Below the pieces are notes generated by a model. The model did no database searches. It was not told the DNA's origin and saw only the letters and a program-made list of their open reading frames with translations. This document shows positions 1-7,386 of a stretch of 14,689 bases of DNA, one piece after another. The translations under genes were made by a program, and so were the position numbers. The DNA lies in the NCBI GenBank assembly GCA_903907665.1, contig CAIVOW010000170.1, forward strand, positions 1-14,689. The letters run 5' to 3'. Positions within the stretch are counted from its first letter, which is position 1, and each line of letters begins with the position of its first letter. Source of the stretch: an uncultured Actinomycetes bacterium (GTDB lineage: Bacteria; Actinomycetota; Actinomycetes; Nanopelagicales; Nanopelagicaceae).

Positions 1-655
1 CGACGGCATCGACATAGCCAGCTGTTGATGCAGTCACCACAACTTTGAGGTGATAACCGCTATCACCGACAACTGGCGTGTAGCTGGTCGAATCAGAGTT
101 TGCTATAGCGCTCCAGTTAGTACTTCCGTCAAGTGACTTATTCCACTGGTAATGCAATGCTGGTGAGGCTGGTATCCAGTTTCCACTTGGTGTTGCAGTA
201 ATAGGGCTACCTACTGTGTGTGTCTCAGAGAGCGCGTATGTTGGTGTCGAGATAAATAGCGCAAGAGTTGACACATTCACACGCTTGCTTTCATCTGAAT
301 CTTTGTATTGCTTGTCATTGCCCGCAGCCATCACTAAGACGCGGTATCGAGTATTGGCACTTAAGCCATCGATCTGGCTACCTGAAATGAAATTCTTATG
401 TACCGGTCCAATGACCGCTTCTGAAGTAGCGCTGGAAACTTTAACCGTATAGGAGGATGCATGATCCACTGAGTCGAAGGTGACTGAAATAGCCGTTGCT
501 GAAACGGGAGTCGCCGCAAGATGTGCGGGAGTTGGCAGTTTGATTGAAGCTGCAGCTGCGCTTGTATTTGTTGCGATAACACCTGTTGTAAGAACTATCG
601 ATATTGCAAGAACAGGAGCCAACGCATGCAGCAATTTTGAATTTTTCACATTCAT
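1..655 (-). CDS. Secreted fibronectin type III / Ig-like repeat protein (N-terminal part; C-terminus beyond window)
   Basis: The minus-strand frame is open from an ATG at 655 to the window edge, giving 218 codons with no stop, so the gene is truncated on the left. The start is supported by GGAGAGG (665-671) 9 nt upstream. Residues 1-37 form a classical signal peptide: Lys at 4 and 7, a hydrophobic core at about 11-28, then an Ala-rich likely cleavage zone (TSAAAAS, 31-37). Residues about 41-130 read like a fibronectin type III domain, with an SATAISVTF strand, SSYTVKV, and a conserved LSANTRYRVLVMA strand. Residues about 136-213 resemble an actinobacterial Ig-like repeat (PSGNW, HYQWNKS, TSYTPVVGDSGYHLKVVVTAS). 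Such domains are usually in surface or exported adhesion or carbohydrate-binding proteins. The actual role depends on the missing C-terminus. It is separated from dnaG by tRNA-Asn and has its own promoter. Confidence 0.82.
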   Translation of the reverse strand, partial: MNVKNSKLLHALAPVLAISIVLTTGVIATNTSAAAASIKLPTPAHLAATPVSATAISVTFDSVDHASSYTVKVSSATSEAVIGPVHKNFISGSQIDGLSANTRYRVLVMAAGNDKQYKDSDESKRVNVSTLALFISTPTYALSETHTVGSPITATPSGNWIPASPALHYQWNKSLDGSTNWSAIANSDSTSYTPVVGDSGYHLKVVVTASTAGYVDAV

Positions 656-731
656 CGAAATCTACCTCTCCGTAGATCACTCCCCGAAGGGACAGAGGCC
701 GAGCCATTCGACGCCTGCGAAAAAGAGGTAG
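656..731 (-). promoter_or_regulatory. Structured 5' leader of the secreted protein, able to mask its ribosome binding site
   Basis: A perfect 8-bp inverted repeat links 724-731 (CTACCTCT on the minus strand) with 662-669 (AGAGGTAG). The second arm contains the AGAGG of the ribosome binding site, so pairing would hide it. Between the arms lies a CCC-TTCG-GGG hairpin of the stable UUCG type. A second CCTCT (694-698) could pair with the same AGAGG, giving two competing anti-Shine-Dalgarno sequences. I could not match it to a known riboswitch class. Function is inference. Confidence 0.45.
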
Positions 732-757
732 TCACGTCTCAAAATTTCAAGAAGAGA

Positions 758-787
758 ATTATGTGGGTTTTATCCCAGATTTAACAA
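758..787 (-). promoter_or_regulatory. Probable promoter of the secreted protein gene
   Basis: On the minus strand, CATAAT (763-758) matches the -10 consensus at 5 of 6 positions, and TTGTTA (787-782) matches the -35 at 4 of 6, with an 18-bp spacer. Transcription would begin near 751, giving a leader of about 96 nt. A small inverted repeat, TGGG (764-767) and CCCA (774-777), lies in the spacer and could be an operator; that is speculative. Confidence 0.45.
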
Positions 788-829
788 CCCCAAAAACCAG
801 GTATTTTGAGATAAATCGAAGAAAAGATT

Positions 830-855
830 TGGTCTCATTTAAGAAAGACTGGTCT
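830..855. repeat. Two TGGTCT direct repeats 20 bp apart
   Basis: TGGTCT occurs at 830-835 and 850-855, each followed by an A/T-rich stretch. The second copy lies inside the imperfect palindrome AAGACTGGTCTT. The 20-bp spacing is about two helical turns, which would put both copies on one DNA face. They lie between the tRNA-Asn 3' end and the secreted protein's promoter. A protein-binding site is possible but unproven. Confidence 0.25.
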
Positions 856-881
856 TAATTGAGCGGGTATCAGATGAAAAG

Positions 882-954
882 CTCCCCGAATTGGACTCGA
901 ACCAATAACATCCCGATTAACAGTCGGGTGCTCTGCCAATTGAGCTATCGGGGA
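882..954 (-). tRNA. tRNA-Asn (anticodon GTT)
   Basis: A 73-nt cloverleaf reads on the minus strand. The acceptor arms TCCCCGA (954-948) and TCGGGGA (889-883) pair fully and are followed by discriminator G at 882. The D arm is GCTC...GAGC. The anticodon stem CCCGA/TCGGG encloses CTGTTAA, with anticodon GTT at 921-919. The T arm ATTGG-TTCGAGT-CCAAT is canonical. The 3' CCA is not encoded (C,T,T follow the discriminator) and must be added after transcription. It follows the dnaG stop by 18 nt on the same strand and may be cotranscribed with it. No clear intrinsic terminator follows. Confidence 0.97.
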
Positions 955-972
955 TTGTGCTTGCGAATACTA

Positions 973-2796
973 CTAAATCAAATCCCCTATCGCCAATTCC
1001 TTTTGAACTCGCTTTGTGGCCTCTAAAGCCACTAGTTCAGTGAACATTTTGGTGTATTCAGCCTCATTTTCAACAGGATTGAGGCGCTGAAGTGTCGACT
1101 TAATCTCAGCTATTTGGCGACTGATTGCAACTTCTCGAAGACGAGCAAAGATGCTGACAACGTATCTGTCGCTAACTTCACCAGTTGTGCGGATTGGTTC
1201 GACAGTAAGTTCAGTAATCAAGTAACGATAATCATCAGGAGCAACTTCAATTAACTTTGCAGTATCTCCATCACCTTGATCAATTGCATCTCTTAGGGCT
1301 GCATAAGGTGGAAAGGTAAATGCATGTGGTTCAAGTGATTCCCAGTCCGCAATCATTTCTGGAACTTGCAGCTTTGCTTTCAATACTTCGCGCTCAAGCA
1401 TCAGCAATGGATCTTTGAGATTGACTTGCGAAGCAGGCTGATCTGGAAGTGGCGTATTACTTTTCCCAGCAACGCGCTTCACGGCTTGCGACACTGTATC
1501 TGTATCCATTCCAAGCCATCCAGCTAGTGAGCGAATGTATTCAGGGCGCAGTGAGGCATCCTTAATTTTTCCGATAAGTGGCGCCACTTGATTGAGCGCT
1601 GTAACGCGACCTTCCGGGTTGGCTGTGTCGTAATTCTTGATGACCGATTTAATAGCAAATTCGAAAAGTGGAACACGGCGTGCGATGAGGTCGCGGACGG
1701 CTTCATCTCCCCCGCTTTGACGAAGCTCATTAGGGTCCATTCCATTGCTAGCAACTGCAACAAAGGTTTGAGCGACAAACTTTTGATCATCATCAAATGC
1801 TCGTAACGCCGCCTTTTGTCCTGCGGCATCACCATCAAAAGTAAAAATGACTTCCCCGCGAAATGCATCATCATCCATCAGCAGTCTGCGAATCACGCGG
1901 ATGTGTTCATCTCCAAATGCCGTTCCGCATGTGGCAACGGCGGTGGTGACTCCTGCAAGGTGGGCGGCCATGACGTCGGTGTATCCCTCGACGATAACAA
2001 CTTGACGCTTCTTGGCAATTTCTTTCTTGGCAACGTCTAGTCCATAAAGTAGTTGACTCTTTTTATAGAGGGGGGTTTCAGAAGTATTGAGGTACTTAGG
2101 CCCTTGATCTACATCATCGCCAGCTAGCTTTCTTGCTCCGAATCCAACGACGTCACCTGAAATATCTTTTACTGGCCACATCACTCGATTGCGATAACGA
2201 TCTATCTGGGTGCCGCGTGCACTTTCTTTAATGAGGCCAGCGGTACTCAATTCTTCTTGTGTGTAGCCAAGTGCTGTGAGATGTTTGTAGAGAGCGTCCC
2301 ATTCATCGGGTGCATACCCAACTTGGAATTGATCAGCATCTGCTTTGGTAAAGCCTTTTTTCTGAATAAAATCTCGACCAATTTGCGCTGGGCCCGGTAG
2401 CCCAAGTTGTTCTTGATAGAACTTCATGGCAGCAGTATTGGCAGCAACCAAGCGCGATCTATTTACGCTGGGACGATCTGATCCTCCAGATTCGTCATAA
2501 CGAAGTTGGTAACCGATTCGTTCAGCTAAGCGTTCAATAGTTTCAGTAAAAGTGATGTGATCCATCTTCATAACAAAAGCGATTACATCTCCGCCAGTTT
2601 GGCAACCAAAGCAATGGAAATAACCTTTGCTTGGAGTTACATGAAAGGAGGGCGACTTCTCATCGTGAAAAGGACATAGTCCTTTTTTCTGTCCGCCACC
2701 GGCGTTCTTGAGTTGAACGTAGTCAGCTACAACTTCATCTATAGGACTGTGGTCGCGAACGTAGGCAACGTCTTCGTCTCTAATGCGCCCGGCCAT
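973..2796 (-). CDS. dnaG: DNA primase DnaG
   Basis: DnaG synthesises RNA primers at the replication fork together with the replicative helicase. The 607-residue product begins MAGRIRDEDVAYVRD. I chose ATG 2796 because the 19 codons upstream do not resemble the family and would overlap dgt. The zinc-binding domain shows C41-x2-H44-x17-C62-x2-C65. The catalytic core carries the YRNRVMWPVKD...GFGAR basic motif (about 201-222), and the TOPRIM fold shows EGYTD (E270) and DGD (D321, D323). Residues about 460-607 are the diverged helicase-interaction region. Length fits the family. The start lies 10 nt after the dgt stop, so the two are probably cotranscribed; its Shine-Dalgarno is weak, suggesting coupling. 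tRNA-Asn follows. Confidence 0.97.
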   Translation of the reverse strand: MAGRIRDEDVAYVRDHSPIDEVVADYVQLKNAGGGQKKGLCPFHDEKSPSFHVTPSKGYFHCFGCQTGGDVIAFVMKMDHITFTETIERLAERIGYQLRYDESGGSDRPSVNRSRLVAANTAAMKFYQEQLGLPGPAQIGRDFIQKKGFTKADADQFQVGYAPDEWDALYKHLTALGYTQEELSTAGLIKESARGTQIDRYRNRVMWPVKDISGDVVGFGARKLAGDDVDQGPKYLNTSETPLYKKSQLLYGLDVAKKEIAKKRQVVIVEGYTDVMAAHLAGVTTAVATCGTAFGDEHIRVIRRLLMDDDAFRGEVIFTFDGDAAGQKAALRAFDDDQKFVAQTFVAVASNGMDPNELRQSGGDEAVRDLIARRVPLFEFAIKSVIKNYDTANPEGRVTALNQVAPLIGKIKDASLRPEYIRSLAGWLGMDTDTVSQAVKRVAGKSNTPLPDQPASQVNLKDPLLMLEREVLKAKLQVPEMIADWESLEPHAFTFPPYAALRDAIDQGDGDTAKLIEVAPDDYRYLITELTVEPIRTTGEVSDRYVVSIFARLREVAISRQIAEIKSTLQRLNPVENEAEYTKMFTELVALEATKRVQKELAIGDLI

Positions 2797-2806
2797 AGCA
2801 GTTATC

Positions 2807-4057
2807 TTACGAGGAAAACTTGGAAGATAGAGAAGTGTGAAGGGCGTAGGCACCTGGATCTGTCAGTGAAGCAACCTGATCGATGACCACGCGCAGTTTT
2901 TCACCCTCACTGGTCGCTTGGCGCCAATCTTCTAGGAAGAAAGACTCAAGGGAGATAGGGGCATGTTCGTAGACCAGGTCTACTAGCTCACGAATCAAAA
3001 TATGTTGATCGCTGTAACGCTTTTGCGAAGATTCAGCTTGAAGAACGTAATAGTTCGAGAGCGCTTTCAAAATCGCAACTTCGATTTTTTGCTCGCGTGG
3101 AACAATCAAATTAGCGCGGTAGCGAGTTAAATCCCCTTCACCGAAACTATCGCGAGTCGAAGTCTCGGCGGCAAGTGCAAACCGACCTACGAGCTGACTA
3201 GAAAGGTCTTTCAATCTGGCAAGGTGGCGATGGCTTCCATCGTAAGTGACTGGCCAGCACGAAAGCTTTTGTAAATCCGAAAGAGCGCGCTCAGCCTCTT
3301 GCTCAGTCAAATCATCCATATAATCTTCAACAGCGACATCAAAAATCTGCGGCAGGTCATCGCGCAGTCTATGCAGATGGATCTGCCCGGTGACGAGCGC
3401 GTCTTCTAAATCATGTACCGAATAGGCCACATCATCAGACCAATCCATGATCTGTGCTTCCATAGATTGCTTGCCTTCAGGTGCGCCCTCTCGCATCCAC
3501 GAAAATATCTCCATGTCATCGTCATATACTCCAAATTTGCGAGTATTAACTGCGCGCGGCCATGGATATTTCGTTGCTGCATCAAGTGATGCTCGAGTTA
3601 GATTAAGGCCAATTGATTTTCCGGTTTCATCAACAGTCTTTGCTTCCAAGCGAATCAATAATCGTAATGATTGGGCGTTGCCTTCAAATCCGCCGCACTC
3701 CTGGGCAATCTCGTTTAATACTTCTTCACCGTTGTGGCCAAAAGGTGGATGGCCGATGTCGTGAGCTAAACATGCACCTTCCATTAAATCTGGATCAGCA
3801 CCTAACGCTTCACCAAGTTCACGGCCAACTTGTGCACATTCCAGGGAATGCGACAGTCGAGTGCGCGGAAAATCTGTTTGCCACGGAACAGCGACTTGAG
3901 TCTTTGCAGCCAGGCGACGTAGGGCCCATGAATGAATAATGCGGGCGCGATCGCGCGCAAACTCAGTGCGACCACCACGCTTAGCTGGTTCATCCTGGAA
4001 GCGTGCACGATCGATATCCGTATAACCGGTGCGCTCATGTGCGGGGCGAAGAACCAT
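2807..4057 (-). CDS. dgt: Deoxyguanosinetriphosphate triphosphohydrolase-like protein (HD domain)
   Basis: This is a 416-residue cytoplasmic HD-superfamily dNTPase of the Dgt type, which hydrolyses dNTPs to deoxynucleosides and triphosphate and so tempers dNTP pools. Metal ligands are visible: H70 in RTRLSHSLECAQVGRE, H99-D100 in LAHDIGHPPFGHNGE, and the closing Asp in DWSDDVAYSVHDLED (D208/D209). The N-terminal GGRTEFARDRARIIHSWALRRLAAKTQV is the usual family opening. Substrate preference cannot be told from sequence; dNTP and dGTP activity is known only for some members. It begins 41 nt after the SanA-like stop and ends 10 nt before dnaG. The dgt–dnaG pairing is common in actinobacteria. 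No good Shine-Dalgarno is visible, but a TAGAAT -10-like box sits 9 nt before the ATG. Confidence 0.94.
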   Translation of the reverse strand: MVLRPAHERTGYTDIDRARFQDEPAKRGGRTEFARDRARIIHSWALRRLAAKTQVAVPWQTDFPRTRLSHSLECAQVGRELGEALGADPDLMEGACLAHDIGHPPFGHNGEEVLNEIAQECGGFEGNAQSLRLLIRLEAKTVDETGKSIGLNLTRASLDAATKYPWPRAVNTRKFGVYDDDMEIFSWMREGAPEGKQSMEAQIMDWSDDVAYSVHDLEDALVTGQIHLHRLRDDLPQIFDVAVEDYMDDLTEQEAERALSDLQKLSCWPVTYDGSHRHLARLKDLSSQLVGRFALAAETSTRDSFGEGDLTRYRANLIVPREQKIEVAILKALSNYYVLQAESSQKRYSDQHILIRELVDLVYEHAPISLESFFLEDWRQATSEGEKLRVVIDQVASLTDPGAYALHTSLSSKFSS

Positions 4058-4066
4058 AGTGGGGAT

Positions 4067-4089
4067 ATTCTAATTGTTTTCTAATTGTT
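4067..4089 (-). promoter_or_regulatory. Possible dgt promoter within an 11-bp tandem repeat
   Basis: TTCTAATTGTT is repeated exactly in tandem at 4068-4078 and 4079-4089 (plus-strand reading), in the 41-nt gap between the SanA-like gene and dgt. On the minus strand the dgt-proximal copy gives TAGAAT (4072-4067), a 5 of 6 match to the -10 box, 9 nt before the dgt ATG. No convincing -35 is seen. The transcript from it would have a very short or no leader. Confidence 0.35.
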
Positions 4090-4098
4090 TAAAATGGA

Positions 4099-4737
4099 CT
4101 AATTCTTATTCTGGTCACTTAGATGAATTCCAAAGCGCCCAGCAGTTTTATACGCCAAATACGCTCCAGTTTCCCGAGCGATGTAGTGCCAGCCAGTCTT
4201 TTGGGCAGTTGCCGGCCCAGTTTTAGAAGGTGAACAGGTTGCCTTCACTCCCAGGTCGGTGGCCATCGCGATAGTCCTGTAGCAATGATAAGCATCGGTC
4301 ACGATGATGACGCTGGTATACCCTTTTGCTTTCATCACATCGACATATGCAATCGTGCTACTCAATGTGTCTTTACCAAGATTGACCGCGTTGAGAACAG
4401 ATTTAGGTATCTGTCCTTTTGCTAGCGCCTTCACACTTGCTTGTGCCTCAGTCCAGAGATCACCTTTTTGATTTGCACCGACTGTCAAAATTCGAGGGGC
4501 ATAACCTTCCTTGTATAGCCTTTTTGCTTCATCAATACGAGCCTGCAATATTGGAGTGGGAATTCCATTATTTTGCGCCGCTCCCATAATCACAATCGCA
4601 TCACTCTTAGTTGGAACCGCACTATGTCCAGTGTTATAGACCTGAAGTGCAACGTATGCGGGAATCAAGAGAATAACTAATAACACTAATGAAATAATTT
4701 TACGTATCCACGCAAAGGGATTCAATATTCCAAACAT
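4099..4737 (-). CDS. SanA/YdcF-like membrane-anchored DUF218 protein
   Basis: A 212-residue protein with one N-terminal transmembrane segment (about 12-33: a basic IRK, then a Leu/Ile/Val-rich stretch) and an extracytoplasmic DUF218 domain. Family marks are DAIVIMGAAQ (46-55), the acidic WTEAQ (95-99), TDAYHCYRT (147-155) and the final ARETGAYLAYK. DUF218 proteins include E. coli SanA, linked to envelope barrier function, and YdcF; the biochemical activity is not settled, so no reaction is assigned. The ATG shares one base with the dusB stop (TAATG at 4739-4735), so it is probably translated by reinitiation after dusB. The link to the dusB/dgt run looks positional, not functional. Confidence 0.85.
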   Translation of the reverse strand: MFGILNPFAWIRKIISLVLLVILLIPAYVALQVYNTGHSAVPTKSDAIVIMGAAQNNGIPTPILQARIDEAKRLYKEGYAPRILTVGANQKGDLWTEAQASVKALAKGQIPKSVLNAVNLGKDTLSSTIAYVDVMKAKGYTSVIIVTDAYHCYRTIAMATDLGVKATCSPSKTGPATAQKTGWHYIARETGAYLAYKTAGRFGIHLSDQNKN

Positions 4738-5939
4738 TAGCCGCCCGAAACAGAATCGTCGATGGTAATCGTTGCGTATTCATCTGGATCATTGAGCCAG
4801 CCATCTGGAAGTGAAGGTGGGCGGCCATGCGAGCGGCGACCACGTGGTGCTTCTGAAACAGCTGTTGGATAAGGCTGATCTTCAAGTCGGGAGGTAAGCC
4901 ATTCCAACTCTCCATAGCTTGCAACCATTCCAAGACCCGAGCGCACTTCGCGCGGAACGGTGAAACCCTTGAGATACCAGGCCATATGTTTGCGAAGATC
5001 GCGCATCGCACGTCCTTCGGATTCAAAAAAATTGATTAGTAATTGACCGTGACGGCGCATTACATCGCGCACTTCAAACAAAGTGGGTTCAGCTCGCTCA
5101 AAATCAACGCTCTTCTCATTTTCAAAAGCTCTAACTAAATCCGCAAATAACCACGGCCGACCTAGACATCCGCGGCCAACAACAACGCCAGCGCAACCAG
5201 TTTCTTCCATCATCCGGCGACCATCTTGGCCGCTCCAAATATCTCCGTTGCCAAGAACAGGTACGCCAGTTGGTCGCAAATGTTCAACCAATTCTGAAAT
5301 CTTGGACCAATCTGCCTGTCCGTCATACATCTGCTGCGCCGTGCGTGCATGCAAAGCTACCCACGCAACACCGGCGTCGGCCGCACTCTTTGCCGCTTCA
5401 AGATACGTTTCGTGGTCGCTATCGATTCCCACGCGCATCTTTACAGTGATTGGAACGCCATAGGGTTTTGCATTGGCCACTGCAGATTCCACGATGGCAC
5501 TAAAGATTTTGCGCTTGTAGGGAAGTGCTGCTCCCCCGCCTTTGCGAGTTACTTTTGGAACAGGGCAACCAAAGTTCATATCAATGTGGTCGGCAAGATT
5601 TTCTTCACAGAGCATCTTTACTGCCATACCAATAACGGTTGGATCGACGCCGTACAACTGAACTGAACGAGGAGTTTCACCCACCCCAGGAGTAATCAAA
5701 CGCATCGTCTCAGGATGCCGCTCAATCAGCGCGCGAGCAGTCACCATCTCAGATACGAATAGACCTGCGCCTTGCTCACGACAGAGGGTGCGGAATGCAG
5801 AGTTTGTAATTCCTGCCATAGGGGCCAGAACAACGGGTGCATCTAAGACCACCTCGTTGTTTTCAAAATTCCCATTTGCAATGGGTAAACGAAGTGGCGA
5901 AACTTTAGTTAACACCCGAGTAATCGTGGCGCGAGCCAC
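4737..5939 (-). CDS. dusB: tRNA-dihydrouridine synthase, DusB/NifR3 family
   Basis: A flavin-dependent enzyme reducing uridine to dihydrouridine in tRNA D-loops. The TIM-barrel half shows APMAGITN (39-46), SEMVTARAL, and [14 protein letters not shown] with catalytic C125. It also shows VKMRVG (K167), [13 protein letters not shown] (H197) and the FMN-phosphate motif [13 protein letters not shown] (251-263). Residues about 280-400 are the helical tRNA-binding domain, with a charged C-terminal tail. The start is uncertain: GTG 5939 overlaps glyQS by 31 nt, whereas GTG 5915 would overlap by 7 nt and give 392 residues. Neither has a clear ribosome binding site, and conservation begins only near residue 30. 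Its TAA stop overlaps the next ATG by one base. Confidence 0.95.
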   Translation of the reverse strand: MARATITRVLTKVSPLRLPIANGNFENNEVVLDAPVVLAPMAGITNSAFRTLCREQGAGLFVSEMVTARALIERHPETMRLITPGVGETPRSVQLYGVDPTVIGMAVKMLCEENLADHIDMNFGCPVPKVTRKGGGAALPYKRKIFSAIVESAVANAKPYGVPITVKMRVGIDSDHETYLEAAKSAADAGVAWVALHARTAQQMYDGQADWSKISELVEHLRPTGVPVLGNGDIWSGQDGRRMMEETGCAGVVVGRGCLGRPWLFADLVRAFENEKSVDFERAEPTLFEVRDVMRRHGQLLINFFESEGRAMRDLRKHMAWYLKGFTVPREVRSGLGMVASYGELEWLTSRLEDQPYPTAVSEAPRGRRSHGRPPSLPDGWLNDPDEYATITIDDSVSGG

Positions 5940-7288
5940 GCTAAAACGCTGTCGATTCCGATGCGCTCTTGCGCCATAGTGTCACGATCGCGAATAGTCA
6001 CTGCATTATCTTCCAACGTCTCAAAGTCAACGGTGATGCAATAAGGCGTACCGATTTCATCTTGACGGCGATAGCGACGACCAATTGCGCCGGCATCATC
6101 AAAATCAATATTCCAATTCTTGCGAAGTTCCATCGCCAAATCACGCGCTTTTGGTGAGAGATCAGCGTTACGCGAAAGTGGTAAAACCGCAACTTTGATA
6201 GGAGCCAAGCGATAATCCAACTTCATAACTACTCGCTTCTCCATTTCACCCTTTGCATTTGGAGCTTCATCTTCGGTGTAGGCATCCATCATAAAAGTAA
6301 GTGCGCAACGATCGACACCGGCCGCAGGTTCAATGACAAAAGGAACCCATCGTTCATTCTTCTCTTGATCAAACCACGATAAATCTTTGCCCGAAGCTTT
6401 GGAGTGCGCTTTCAAATCAAAGTCAGTACGCGATGCAATACCTTCAAGTTCGCCCCACTCAGTTCCATTGAATTCAAATTTGTACTCAATATCGACTGTG
6501 CGCTTTGAATAATGGGATAACTTTTCTTTTGGATGTTCAAATAACCGCAAACGATCTGGGTTGATGCCGAGCTCTTTGTACCAAGCCAACCGAGTATCGA
6601 TCCAATACTGATGCCAATCCTCGTCGGTGCCTGGAACAACAAAGAATTCCATCTCCATCTGTTCAAATTCGCGAGTACGGAAAATGAAATTTCCTGGCGT
6701 GATTTCATTACGGAAAGATTTTCCAATTTGGCCAATACCAAATGGTGGCTTCTTGCGAGAAGTAGCTGCAACGTTTTCAAAGTTGATAAAGATTCCTTGA
6801 GCAGTTTCTGGACGCAAATAAGCTAGCCCTGATTCATCTTCTACTGCGCCAAGATATGTCTTGAGCAGCCCAGAAAATTGTTTAGGTTGTGTGAATTTTC
6901 CTTTGTTGCCGCAGTTAGGGCAATTGATTTCACTCATTGAAGCAGGGGCTTTTCCATGCTTTGCTTCATAGCTCTCTTCCAAATGATCAGCGCGATAACG
7001 CTTATGACACTCGGTGCACTCGGTCAACGGATCTGTAAAGGTTTCGATGTGGCCAGATGCCTGCCAAACTTCACGAGCTAGAATCACGCACGAGTCCAAA
7101 CCAACGACATCCTCGCGGCCCTGAACCATGTACTTCCACCACTGACGCTTCACATTGTTTTTTAGTTCCACGCCAAGTGGACCGTAATCCCATGATGCGC
7201 GTAAGCCGCCATAAATTTCTGAGGACGGGTAGACAAACCCACGTCGTTTGGCGAGTTGAACAATTGTTTCTAAACGATCTGCGGCCAT
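5909..7288 (-). CDS. glyQS: Glycyl-tRNA synthetase, homodimeric (eukaryote/actinobacterial) type
   Basis: A class II aminoacyl-tRNA synthetase charging tRNA-Gly, 459 residues, in the single-chain alpha2 form and not the split alpha/beta form. The N-terminus has [20 protein letters not shown] (20-39). A zinc-binding insertion carries C91-x2-C94 and C123-x2-C126. RPETAQG (159-165) and motif 2 ([13 protein letters not shown], 204-216) bind ATP and glycine; motif 3 reads [18 protein letters not shown] (320-337), where many relatives have EPSAGVDR. Residues about 360-459 form the anticodon-binding domain. The ATG follows AAAGAG by about 5 nt. It is the first gene of the minus-strand run toward dnaG and is transcribed away from the ZIP gene, from a TATAAT-bearing promoter. 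Confidence 0.96.
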   Translation of the reverse strand: MAADRLETIVQLAKRRGFVYPSSEIYGGLRASWDYGPLGVELKNNVKRQWWKYMVQGREDVVGLDSCVILAREVWQASGHIETFTDPLTECTECHKRYRADHLEESYEAKHGKAPASMSEINCPNCGNKGKFTQPKQFSGLLKTYLGAVEDESGLAYLRPETAQGIFINFENVAATSRKKPPFGIGQIGKSFRNEITPGNFIFRTREFEQMEMEFFVVPGTDEDWHQYWIDTRLAWYKELGINPDRLRLFEHPKEKLSHYSKRTVDIEYKFEFNGTEWGELEGIASRTDFDLKAHSKASGKDLSWFDQEKNERWVPFVIEPAAGVDRCALTFMMDAYTEDEAPNAKGEMEKRVVMKLDYRLAPIKVAVLPLSRNADLSPKARDLAMELRKNWNIDFDDAGAIGRRYRRQDEIGTPYCITVDFETLEDNAVTIRDRDTMAQERIGIDSVLAWLAPRLLGC

Positions 7289-7326
7289 GATTACTCTTTT
7301 CTACCCGGCTGGCTGTCGGCTTTTTT

Positions 7327-7352
7327 GACTAAAAGTCCTTGCTGGTCGCAAG
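7327..7352 (-). promoter_or_regulatory. Two adjacent small inverted repeats in the glyQS leader
   Basis: CTTGC/GCAAG (7338-7342 and 7348-7352, 5-nt loop) and GACT/AGTC (7327-7330 and 7334-7337, 3-nt loop) lie back to back. Read from the minus strand, the first hairpin would stand at the very 5' end of the glyQS transcript if it starts near 7353. This could stabilise the mRNA or be an operator. It is too short and lacks the conserved parts for a T-box. Confidence 0.3.
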
Positions 7353-7359
7353 ATGGCTA

Positions 7360-7365
7360 ATTATA
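7360..7365 (-). promoter_or_regulatory. glyQS promoter -10 box (TATAAT)
   Basis: A perfect TATAAT on the minus strand (7365-7360) lies 72 nt before the glyQS ATG. No strong -35 is visible at 16-18 bp. A start near 7353 would give a leader of about 65 nt. Confidence 0.5.
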
Positions 7366-7374
7366 GACGCCCGA

Positions 7375-7386
7375 TACACTTAATAC
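7375..7386 (+). promoter_or_regulatory. Leaderless-type promoter -10 for the ZIP gene
   Basis: TACACT (7375-7380) fits TAnnnT and lies exactly 6 nt before the ATG at 7387. That would place the transcription start at or next to the A of the start codon. There is no Shine-Dalgarno, as expected of leaderless mRNA, which is frequent in actinobacteria. It is back to back with the glyQS TATAAT (10-bp gap between hexamers). Confidence 0.5.

Noticed and set aside
441..707. 88-codon minus-strand ORF near the left edge
   Set aside because: It overlaps the signal-peptide/FnIII gene in another frame and crosses its leader. The 655 start has a better ribosome binding site and a coherent secreted protein.
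882..954. tRNA-Asn as an integration (att) site with an adjacent mobile element
   Set aside because: No integrase, no repeated tRNA 3' end and no foreign-looking gene are visible next to it; flanking genes are ordinary.
2797..2853. Longer DnaG start at 2853
   Set aside because: The extra 19 residues overlap dgt and do not resemble primase N-termini. MAGRIRDEDVAYVRD at 2796 matches the family.
5909..7288. Novel defence or biosynthetic system in the glyQS–dnaG run
   Set aside because: Every gene has a clear housekeeping family assignment and the order agrees with known actinobacterial chromosomes.
7289..7365. T-box riboswitch for glyQS
   Set aside because: The leader is only about 65 nt and I see neither the conserved T-box sequence nor an antiterminator/terminator pair. 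Only two small hairpins are present.
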